Shown here in pieces: positions 25,801 to 37,800 of a stretch of 64,000 nucleotides of DNA (position 1 is its first letter; each line of letters begins with the position of its first letter). The stretch is taken from the NCBI GenBank assembly GCA_945859605.1, contig OX243827.1, positions 28,376,941-28,440,940 on the forward strand, in the 5' to 3' direction. This DNA is from Lumbricus rubellus. Lineage: Eukaryota > Annelida > Clitellata > Crassiclitellata > Lumbricidae. The position numbers were made by a program, and so were the translations under genes. The notes beneath the pieces are model-generated. The model did no database searches. It was not told where the DNA came from and was given only the letters and a program-made list of their open reading frames with translations.

Positions 25801-28800
25801 GCATTGTCGAGGTTTCGGTGTCAGGCATTGTGGTCGCACTTTCTGAATTTGTTGCAGCTGATGTCGTCCCATCCATTGTCGAGGTTTCGGTGTCAGGCAT
25901 TGTGGTCGCACTTCCTGAATCTCTTGCTGCTGATGTCGTCCCATCTATTGTCGAGGCTTCGGTGACAGGCATTGTGGTCGCACTTTCTGAATTTGTTGCT
26001 GCTGATGTCGTCCCATCCATTGTCGAGGCGTCGGTGTCAGGCATTGTGGTCGCACTTTCTGAATCCGTGGCTGCTGATGTTGTCCCATCCATTGTCGAGG
26101 CTTCGGTGACAGATATAGTGGTCACGCTTCCTGAATCCGTGGCTGCTGATGTTTTCCCATCCATTGTCGAGGCGTCGGTGTCAGGCATTGTGGTCGCACT
26201 TCCTGAATCTCTTGCTGCTGATGTCGTCCCATCTATTGTCGAGGCTTCGGTGACAGGCATTGTGGTCGCACTTTCTGAATTTGTTGCTGCTGATGTCGTC
26301 CCATCCATTGTCGAGGCGTCGGTGTCAGGCATTGTGGTCGCACTTTCTGAATCCGTGGCTGCTGATGTTGTCCCATCCATTGTCGAGGCTTCGGTGACAG
26401 ATATAGTGGTCACGCTTCCTGAATCCGTGGCTGCTGATGTTTTCCCATCCATTGTCGAGGCGTCGGTGTCAGGCATTGTGGTCGCACTTCCTGAATCTGT
26501 TGCTGCTGATGTCGTCCCATCCTTTGTCGCGACTTCGGTGACAGACATTGTGGTCGCACATTCTGAAACTGTTGCTGCTGATGTCGTCCCATCCATTGTC
26601 GAGGCTTCGGTGAGAGGCATTGTGGTCGCACTTTCTGAATTTATTGCTGCTGATGTCGTCCCATCCATTGTCGAGGCTTCGGTGACAGGCATTGTGGTCG
26701 CACTTTTTGAATTTGTTGCTGCTGATGTCATCCAATCCATTGTCGCAGCTTCGGTGACAGACATTGTGGTCTCACTTGATGAATCTGTTGCTGCTGATGT
26801 CGTCCCATCTATTGTCGAGGCTTCGTTGACAGACATTGTGGTCTCACTTGATGAATCTGTTGCCGATGATGTCGTTTTATCCATTGCCGAGGTTTCGGTG
26901 ACAGACATTGTGGTCTCACTTCCTGAATCTGTTGCTGCTGATGTCGTCCCATCCATTGTCGAGGCTTCGGTGACAGACATTGTGGTCTCACTTGATGAAT
27001 CTGTTGCTGGTGATGTCGTCCCATCCATTGTCAAAATTTCGGTGACAAACAATGTGGTGGGACTTCCTGAATCTGTTGCTGCTGATGTCATCCCATCCAT
27101 TGTCGAGGCTTCGGTGACAGGCATTGTGGTCTCGTTTGATGAATCTGTTGCTGCTGATGTCGTCCCATCCATTGTCGAGGCTTCGGTGACAGACATTGTG
27201 GTCTCACTTGATGAATCTGTTGCTGATGATGTCGTTTCATCCATTGCCGAGGTTTCGGTGACAGACATTGTGGTCTCACTTCCTGAATCTGACACTGCTG
27301 ATGTCGTCCCATCCATTGTCGAGGCTTCGGTGACAGACATTGTGGTCTCACTTTCTGAATCTGTTGCTGCTGATGTCATCCCATCCATTGTCGAGGCTTC
27401 GGTGACAGACATTGTGGTCTCACTTGATGAATCTGTTACTGCTGTTGTCCTTCCATCCAATGTCGAGGCTTCGGTGACAGACATTGTGGTATTACTTCTT
27501 GAATCTGTTGCTGCTGATGTCGTCCCATCCATTGTCGAGGCTTCGGTGACAAACATTGTGGTCTCACTTCCTGAATCTGACACAGCTGATGTCATCCCAT
27601 CCATTGTCGAGGCTTCGGTGACAGACATTGTGGTCTCACTTGATAAATCTGTTGCTGCTGATGTCATCCCATCCATTGTCGAGGCTTCGGTGACAGACAT
27701 TGTGGTCTCACTTGATAAATCTGTTGCTGCTGATGTCGTCCCATCCATTGTCGAGGCTTCGGTGATAGGCATTGTGGTCTCACCTGATGAATCTGTTGCT
27801 GCTGATGTCATCCTATCCATTGTCGAGGCTTCGGTGACAGACATTGTGGTCTCACTTCCTGAATCTGTTACTGCTGTTGTCGTTCCATCCATTGTCGAGG
27901 CTTCGGTGACAGGCATTGTGGTCTCACTTCCTGAATCTGTTGCTGCTGATGTCGTCCCATCCATTGTCGAAGCTTGGGTGACAGGCATTGTGGTCTCACT
28001 TGATGAATCTGTTGCTGCTGATGTCGTCCCATCCATTGTCGAGGCTTCGGTGACAGACATTGTGGTCTCACTTGATGAATCTGTTGCAGCTGATGTCGTT
28101 TCATCCATTGCCGAGGTTTCGGTGACAGACATTGTGGTCTCAATTCCTGAATCTGTTACTGCTGTTGTCGTTCCATCCATTGTCGAGGCTTCGGTGACAG
28201 GCATTGTGGTCTCACTTCCTGAATCTGTTGCTGCTGATGTCGTCCCATCCATTGTCGAGGCTTCGGTGACAGACATTGTGGTCTCACTTGATGAATCTGT
28301 TGCTGGTGATGTCGTCCCATCCATTGTCAAAATTTTGGTGACAAACAATGTGGTGGGACTTCCTGAATCTGTTGCTGCTGATGTCATCCCATCCATTGTC
28401 GAGGCTTCGGTGACAGGCATTGTGGTCTCACTTGATGAATCTGTTGCTGCTGATGTCGTCCCATCCATTGTCGAGGCTTCGGTGACAGACATTGTGGTCT
28501 CACTTGATGAATCTGTTGCTGATGATGTCGTTTCATCCATTGCCGAGGTTTCGGTGACAGACATTGTGGTCTCACTTCCTGAATCTGACACTGCTGATGT
28601 CGTCCCATCCATTGTCGAGGCTTCGGTGACAGACATTGTGGTCTCACTTCCTGAATCTGTTGCTGCTGATGTCGTCCCATCCATTGTCGAGGCTTCGGTG
28701 ACAGACATTGTGGTATTACTTCTTGAATCTGTTGCTGCTGATGTCGTCCCATCCATTGTCGAGGCTTCGGTGACAAACATTGTGGTCTCACTTCCTGAAT

Positions 28801-31800
28801 CTGACACAGCTGATGTCATCCCATCCATTGTCGAGGCTTCGGTGACAGACATTGTGGTCTCACTTGATAAATCTATTGCTGCTGATGTCGTCCCATCCAT
28901 TGTCGAGGCTTCGGTGATAGGCATTGTGGTCTCACCTGATGAATCTGTTGCTGCTGATGTCATCCCATCCATTGTCGAGGCTTCGGTGACAGACATTGTG
29001 GTCTCACTTCCTGAATCTGTTACTGCTGTTGTCGTTCCATCCATTGTCGAGGCTTCGGTGACAGGCATTGTGGTCTCACTTCCTGAATCTGTTGCTGCTG
29101 ATGTCGTCCCATCCATTGTCGAAGCTTGGGTGACAGGCATTGTGGTCTCACTTGATGAATCTGTTGCTGCTGATGTCGTTCCATCCATTGTCGAGGCTTC
29201 GGTGACAGACATTGTGGTCTCACTTGATGAATCTGTTGCAGCTGATGTCGTTTCATCCATTGCCGAGGTTTCGGTGACAGACATTGTGGTCTCACTTCCT
29301 GAATCTGTTGCTGCTGATGTCGTTCCATCCATTGTCGCTGCTTCGGTGACAAACAATGTGGTGGGACTTCCTGAATCTGTTGCTGCTGATGTCATCCCAT
29401 CCATTGTCGAGGCTTCGCTGACAGGCATTGTGGTCTCACTTGATGAATCTGTTGCTGCTGATGTCGTCCCATCCATTGTCGAGGCTTCGGTGACATAGAT
29501 TGTGGTCTCACTTGATGAATCTGTTGCTGCTGATGTCGTTTCATCCATTGCCGAGGTTTCGGTGACAGACATTGTGGTCTCACTTCCTGAATCTGTTACT
29601 GCTGTTGTCGTTCCATCCATTGTCGAGGCTTCGGTGACAGGCATTGTGGACTCACTTCTTGAATCTGTTGCTGCTGATGTCGTCCCATCCATTGTCGAGG
29701 CTTCGGTGACAGACATTGGGGTCTCACTTGATGAATCTGTTGCTGGTGATGTCGTCCAATCCATTGTCAAAATTTCGGTGACAAACAATGTGGTGGGACT
29801 TCCTGAATCTGTTGCTGCTGATGTCATCCCATCCATTGTCGAGGCTTCGGTGACAGGCTTTGTGGTCTCACTTGATGAATCTGTTGCTGCTGATGTCGTC
29901 CCATCCATTGTCGAGACTTCGGTGACAGACATTGTGGTCTCACTTGATGAATCTGTTGCTGCTGATGTCGATTCATCCATTGCCGAGGTTTCGGTGACAG
30001 ACATTGTGGTCTCACTTCCTGAATCTGACACTGCTGATGTCGTCCCATCCATTGTCGAGGCTTCGGTGACAGACATTGTGGTCTCACTTCCTGAATCGGT
30101 TGCTGCTGATGTCGTCCCATCCATTGTCGAAGCTTGGGTGACAGGCATTGTGGTCTCATTTTCTGAATCTGTTGCTGCTGATGTCATCCCATCCGTTGTC
30201 GAGGTTTCGGTGACAGACATTGTGGTCTCACTTTCTGAATCTGTTACTGCTGTTGTCGTTCCATCCATTGTCGAGGCTTCGGTGACAGACCTTGTGGTAT
30301 TACTTCTTGAATCTGTTGCTGCTGATGTCGTCCCATCCATTGTCGAGGCTTCGGTGACAGACATTGTGGTCTCACTTTCTGAATCTGTTGCTGCTGATGT
30401 CATCCCATCCATTGTCGAGGCTTCGGTGACAGACATTGTGGTATTACTTCTTGAATCTGTTGCTGCTGATGTCGTCCCATCCATTGTCGAGGCTTCGGTG
30501 ACAAACAATGTGGTCTCACTTCCTGAATCTGACACAGCTGATGTCATCCCATCCATTGTCGAGGCTTCGGTGACAGACATTGTGGTCTCACTTCCTGAAT
30601 CTGTTGCTGCTGATGTCGTCCCATCCATTGTCGAGGCTTCGGTGATAGGCATTGTGGTCTCACCTGATGAATCTGTTGCTGCTGATGTCATCCCATCCAT
30701 TGTCGAGGCTTCGGTGACAGACATTGTGGTCTCACTTTCTGAATCTGTTACTGCTGTTGTCGTTCCATCCATTGTCGAGGCTTCGGTGACAGACCTTGTG
30801 GTATTACTTCTTGAATCTGTTGCTGCTGATGTCGTCCCATCCATTGTCGAGGCTTCGGTGACAGACATTGTGGTCTCACTTTCTGAATCTGTTGCTGCTG
30901 ATGTCATCCCATCCATTGTCGAGGCTTCGGTGACAGACAATGTGGTATTACTTCTTGAATCTGTTGCTGCTGATGTCGTCCCATCCATTGTCGAGGCTTC
31001 GGTGACAAACATTGTGGTCTCACCTGATGAATCTGTTGCTGCTGATGTCATCCCATCCATTGTCGAGGCTTCGGTGACAGACATTGTGGTCTCACTTCCT
31101 GAATCTGTTACTGCTGTTGTCGTTCCATCCATTGTCGAGGCTTCGGTGACAGGCATTGTGGTCTCACTTCCTGAATCTGTTGCTGCTGATGTCGTCCCAT
31201 CCATTGTCGAAGCTTGGGTGACAGGCATTGTGGTCTCACTTGATGAATCTGTTGCTGCTGATGTCGTCCCATCCATTGTCGAGGCTTCGGTGACAGACTT
31301 TGTGGTCTGACTTGATGAATCTGTTGCAGCTGATGTCGTTTCATCCATTGCCGAGGTTTCGGTGACAGACATTGTGGTCTCACTTCCTGAATCTGTTGCT
31401 GCTGATGTCGTTCCATCCAATGTCGCTGCTTCGGTGACAAACAATGTGGTGGGACTTCCTGAATCTGTTGCTGCTGATGTCATCCCATCCATTGTCGAGG
31501 CTTCGCTGACAGGCATTGTGGTCTCACTTGATGAATCTGTTGCTGCTGATGTCGTCCCATCCATTGTCGAGGCTTCGGTGACATAGATTGTGGTCTCACT
31601 TGATGAATCTGTTGCTGCTGATGTCGTTTCATCCATTGCCGAGGTTTCGGTGACAGACATTGTGGTCTCACTTCCTGAATCTGTTACTGCTGTTGTCGTT
31701 CCATCCATTGTCGAGGCTTCGGTGACAGGCATTGTGGACTCACTTCTTGAATCTGTTGCTGCTGATGTCGTCCCATCCATTGTCGAGGCTTCGGTGACAG

Positions 31801-34800
31801 ACATTGGGGTCTCACTTGATGAATCTGTTGCTGGTGATGTCGTCCAATCCATTGTCAAAATTTCGGTGACAAACAATGTGGTGGGACTTCCTGAATCTGT
31901 TGCTGCTGATGTCATCCCATCCATTGTCGAGGCTTCGGTGACAGGCTTTGTGGTCTCACTTGATGAATCTGTTGCTGCTGATGTCGTCCCATCCATTGTC
32001 GAGACTTCGGTGACAGACATTGTGGTCTCACTTGATGAATCTGTTGCTGCCGATGTCGATTCATCCATTGCCGAGGTTTCGGTGACAGACATTGTGGTCT
32101 CACTTCCTGAATCTGACACTGCTGATGTCGTCCCATCCATTGTCGAGGCTTCGGTGACAGACATTGTGGTCTCACTTCCTGAATCGGTTGCTGCTGATGT
32201 CGTCCCATCCATTGTCGAAGCTTGGGTGACAGGCATTGTGGTCTCACTTTCTGAATCTGTTGCTGCTGATGTCATCCCATCCGTTGTCGAGGCTTCGGTG
32301 ACAGACATTGTGGTCTCACTTTCTGAATCTGTTACTGCTGTTGTCGTTCCATCCATTGTCGAGGCTTCGGTGACAGACCTTGTGGTATTACTTCTTGAAT
32401 CTGTTGCTGCTGATGTCGTCCCATCCATTGTCGAGGCTTCGGTGACAGACATTGTGGTCTCACTTCCTGAATCTGACACTGCTGATGTCATCCCATCCAT
32501 TGTCGAGGCTTCGGTGACAAACATTGTGGTCTCACTTGATAAATCTGTTGCTGCTGATGTCGATTCATCCATTGCCGAGGTTTCGGTGACAGACATTGTG
32601 GTCTCACTTCCTGAATCTGACACTGCTGATGTCGTCCCATCCATTGTCGAGGCTTCGGTGACAGACATTGTGGTCTCACTTCCTGAATCGGTTGCTGCTG
32701 ATGTCGTCCCATCCATTGTCGAAGCTTGGGTGACAGGCATTGTGGTCTCACTTTCTGAATCTGTTGCTGCTGATGTCATCCCATCCGTTGTCGAGGCTTC
32801 GGTGACAGACATTGTGGTCTCACTTTCTGAATCTGTTACTGCTGTTGTCGTTCCATCCATTGTCGAGGCTTCGGTGACAGACCTTGTGGTATTACTTCTT
32901 GAATCTGTTGCTGCTGATGTCGTCCCATCCATTGTCGTGGCTTCGGTGACAGACATTGTGGTCTCACTTTCTGAATCTGTTGCTGCTGATGTCATCCCAT
33001 CCATTGTCGAGGCTTCGGTGACAGACAATGTGGTATTACTTCTTGAATCTGTTGCTGCTGATGTCGTCCCATCCATTGTCGAGGCTTCGGTGACAAACAT
33101 TGTGGTCTCACTTCCTGAATCTGACACAGCTGATGTCATCCCATCCATTGTCGAGGCTTCGGTGACAGACATTGTGGTCTCACTTGATAAATCTATTGCT
33201 GCTGATGTCGTCCCATCCATTGTCGAGGCTTCGGTGATAGGCATTGTGGTCTCACCTGATGAATCTGTTGCTGCTGATGTCATCCCATCCATTGTCGAGG
33301 CTTCGGTGACAGACATTGTGGTCTCACTTCCTGAATCTGTTACTGCTGTTGTCGTTCCATCCATTGTCGAAGCTTGGGTGACAGGCATTGTGGTCTCACT
33401 TGATGAATCTGTTGCTGCTGATGTCGTCCCATCCATTGTCGAGGCTTCGGTGACAGACATTGTGGTCTGACTTGATGAATCTGTTGCAGCTGATGTCGTT
33501 TCATCCATTGCCGAGGTTTCGGTGACAGACATTGTGGTCTCACTTCCTGAATCTGTTGCTGCTGATGTCGTTCCATCCATTGTCGCTGCTTCGGTGACAA
33601 ACAATGTGGTGGGACTTCCTGAATCTGTTGCTGCTGATGTCATCCCATCCATTGTCGAGGCTTCGCTGACAGGCATTGTGGTCTCACTTCCTGAATCGGT
33701 TGCTGCTGATGTCGTCCCATCCATTGTCGAAGCTTGGGTGACAGGCATTGTGGTCTCACTTTCTGAATCTGTTGCTGCTGATGTCATCCCATCCGTTGTC
33801 GAGGCTTCGGTGACAGACATTGTGGTCTCACTTTCTGAATCTGTTACTGCTGTTGTCGTTCCATCCATTGTCGAGGCTTCGGTGACAGACCTTGTGGTAT
33901 TACTTCTTGAATCTGTTGCTGCTGATGTCGTCCCATCCATTGTCGAGGCTTCGGTGACAGACATTGTGGTCTCACTTCCTGAATCTGACACTGCTGATGT
34001 CATCCCATCCATTGTCGAGGCTTCGGTGACAAACATTGTGGTCTCACTTGATAAATCTGTTGCTGCTGATGTCGATTCATCCATTGCCGAGGTTTCGGTG
34101 ACAGACATTGTGGTCTCACTTCCTGAATCTGACACTGCTGATGTCGTCCCATCCATTGTCGAGGCTTCGGTGACAGACATTGTGGTCTCACTTCCTGAAT
34201 CGGTTGCTGCTGATGTCGTCCCATCCATTGTCGAAGCTTGGGTGACAGGCATTGTGGTCTCACTTTCTGAATCTGTTGATGCTGATGTCATCCCATCCGT
34301 TGTCGAGGCTTCGGTGACAGACATTGTGGTCTCACTTTCTGAATCTGTTACTGCTGTTGTCGTTCCATCCATTGTCGAGGCTTCGGTGACAGACCTTGTG
34401 GTATTACTTCTTGAATCTGTTGCTGCTGATGTCGTCCCATCCATTGTCGTGGCTTCGGTGACAGACATTGTGGTCTCACTTTCTGAATCTGTTGCTGCTG
34501 ATGTCATCCCATCCATTGTCGAGGCTTCGGTGACAGACAATGTGGTATTACTTCTTGAATCTGTTGCTGCTGATGTCGTCCCATCCATTGTCGAGGCTTC
34601 GGTGACAAACATTGTGGTCTCACTTCCTGAATCTGACACAGCTGATGTCATCCCATCCATTGTCGAGGCTTCGGTGACAGACATTGTGGTCTCACTTGAT
34701 AAATCTATTGCTGCTGATGTCGTCCCATCCATTGTCGAGGCTTCGGTGATAGGCATTGTGGTCTCACCTGATGAATCTGTTGCTGCTGATGTCATCCCAT

Positions 34801-37800
34801 CCATTGTCGAGGCTTCGGTGACAGACATTGTGGTCTCACTTCCTGAATCTGTTACTGCTGTTGTCGTTCCATCCATTGTCGAAGCTTGGGTGACAGGCAT
34901 TGTGGTCTCACTTGATGAATCTGTTGCTGCTGATGTCGTCCCATCCATTGTCGAGGCTTCGGTGACAGACATTGTGGTCTGACTTGATGAATCTGTTGCA
35001 GCTGATGTCGTTTCATCCATTGCCGAGGTTTCGGTGACAGACATTGTGGTCTCACTTCCTGAATCTGTTGCTGCTGATGTCGTTCCATCCATTGTCGCTG
35101 CTTCGGTGACAAACAATGTGGTGGGACTTCCTGAATCTGTTGCTGCTGATGTCATCCCATCCATTGTCGAGGCTTCGCTGACAGGCATTGTGGTCTCACT
35201 TGATGAATCTGTTGCTGCTGATGTCGTCCCATCCATTGTCGAGGCTTCGGTGACAGAGATTGTGGTCTCACTTGATGAATCTGTTGCTGCTGATGTCGTT
35301 TCATCCATTGCCGAGGTTTCGGTGACAGACATTGTGGTCTCACTTCCTGAATCTGTTACTGCTGTTGTCGTTCCATCCATTGTCGAGGCTTCGGTGACAG
35401 GCATTGTGGACTCACTTCTTGAATCTGTTGCTGCTGATGTCGTCCCATCCATTGTCGAGGCTTCGGTGACAGACATTGGGGTCTCACTTGATGAATCTGT
35501 TGCTGGTGATGTCGTCCAATCCATTGTCAAAATTTCGGTGACAAACAATGTGGTGGGACTTCCTGAATCTGTTGCTGCTGATGTCATCCCATCCATTGTC
35601 GAGGCTTCGGTGACAGGCTTTGTGGTCTCACTTGATGAATCTGTTGCTGCTGATGTCGTCCCATCCATTGTCGAGGCTTCGGTGACAGACATTGTGGTCT
35701 CACTTAATGAATCTGTTGCTGCTGATGTCGATTCATCCATTGCCGAGGTTTCGGTGACAGACATTGTGGTCTCACTTCCTGAATCTGACACTGCTGATGT
35801 CGTCCCATCCATTGTCGAGGCTTCGGTGACAGACATTGTGGTCTCACTTCCTGAATCGGTTGCTGCTGATGTCGTCCCATCCATTGTCGAAGCTTGGGTG
35901 ACAGGCATTGTGGTCTCACTTTCTGAATCTGTTGCTGCTGATGTCATCCCATCCGTTGTCGAGGCTTCGGTGACAGACATTGTGGTCTCACTTTCTGAAT
36001 CTGTTACTGCTGTTGTCGTTCCATCCATTGTCGAGGCTTCGGTGACAGGCATTGTGGACTCACTTCTTGAATCTGTTGCTGCTGATGTCGTCCCATCCAT
36101 TGTCGAGGCTTCGGTGACAGACATTGGGGTCTCACTTCCTGAATCTGACACTGCTGATGTCATCCCATCCATTGTCGAGGCTTCGGTGACAAACATTGTG
36201 GTCTCACTTGATAAATCTGTTGCTGCTGATGTCGTCCCATCCATTGTCGAGGCTTCGGTGATAGGCATTGTGGTCTCACCTGATGAATCTGTTGCTGCTG
36301 ATGTCATCCCATCTTCTGTCGAGGCTTCGGTGACAGACATTGTGGTCTCACTTCCTGAAACTGTTACTGCTGTTGTCGTTCCATCCATTGTCGAGGCTTC
36401 GGTGACAGGCATTGTGGTCTCACTTCCTGAATCTGTTGATGCTGATGTCGTCCCATCCATTGTCGAAGCTTGGGTGAAAGGCATTGTGGTCTCACTTGAT
36501 GAATCTGTTGCTGCTGATGTCGTCCCATCCATTGTCGAGGCTTCGGTGACAGACATTGTTGTCTCACTTGATGAATCTGTTGCAGCTGATGTCGTTTCAT
36601 CCATTGCCGAGGCTTCGGTGACAGACATTGTGGTCTCACTTCCTGAATCTGTTACTGCTGATGTCGTCCCATCCATTGTCGAGGCTTCGGTGACAGACAT
36701 TGTGGTCTCACTTGATGAATCTGTTGCTGCTGATGTCATCCCATCCATTGTCGAGGCTTCGGCGACAGGCTTTGTGGTCTCACTTGATGAATCTGTTGCT
36801 GCTGATGTCGTCCTATCCATTGTCGAGGCTTCGGTGACAGACATTGTGGTCTCACTTGATGAATTTGTTGCTGCTGATGTCGTCCCATCCATTGTCGAGG
36901 CTTCGGTGACAGACAATGTGGCTTCACTTGATGAATCTGTTGCTGCTGATGTCGTGTCATCCATTGTCGAGGCTTCGGTGACAAACATTGTGGTCTCACT
37001 TCCTGAATCTGTTGCTGCTGATGTCGTCCAATCCATTGTCGAGGCTTCGGTGACAGACATCGTGGTCGCACTTCCTGAATCTGTTGCTTCTGATGTCGTC
37101 CCATCCATTGTCGAGGCTTCGGTGACAGACATTGTGGTCTCAATTGATGAATCTGTTGCCGCTGATGTCGTTTTATCCATTGCCGAGGTTTCGGTGACAG
37201 ACATTGTGGTCTCACTTCCTGAATCTGTTGCTGCTGATGTCGTCCCATCCATTGTCGAGGCTTCGGTGACAGGCATTGTGGTCTCACTTGATGAATCTGT
37301 TGCTGCTGATGTCGTCCCATCCATTGTCGAGGCTTCGGTGACAGACATTGTGGTCTCACTTGATGAATCTGTTGCTACTGATGCCGTTTCATCCATTGCC
37401 GAGGTTTCGGTGACAGACATTGTGGTCTCACTTCCTGAATCTGACACTGCTGATGTCGTCTCATCCATTGTCGAGGCTTCGGTGACAGACATTGTGGTCT
37501 CACTTCCTGAATCTGTTGCTGCTGATGTCGTCCCATCCATTGTCGAAGCTTGGGTGACAGGCATTGTGGTCTCACTTTCTGAATCTGTTGCTGCTGATGT
37601 CATCCCATCCATTGTCGAGGCTTCGGTGACAGACATTGTGGTCTCACTTGATGAATCTGTTACTGCTGTTGTCGTTCCATCCATTGTCGAGGCTTCGGTG
37701 ACCGACATTGTGGTATTACTTCCTGAATCTGTTGCTGCTGATGTCGTCCCATCCATTGTCGAGGCTTCGGTGACAGACATTGTGGTCTCACATCCTGAAT

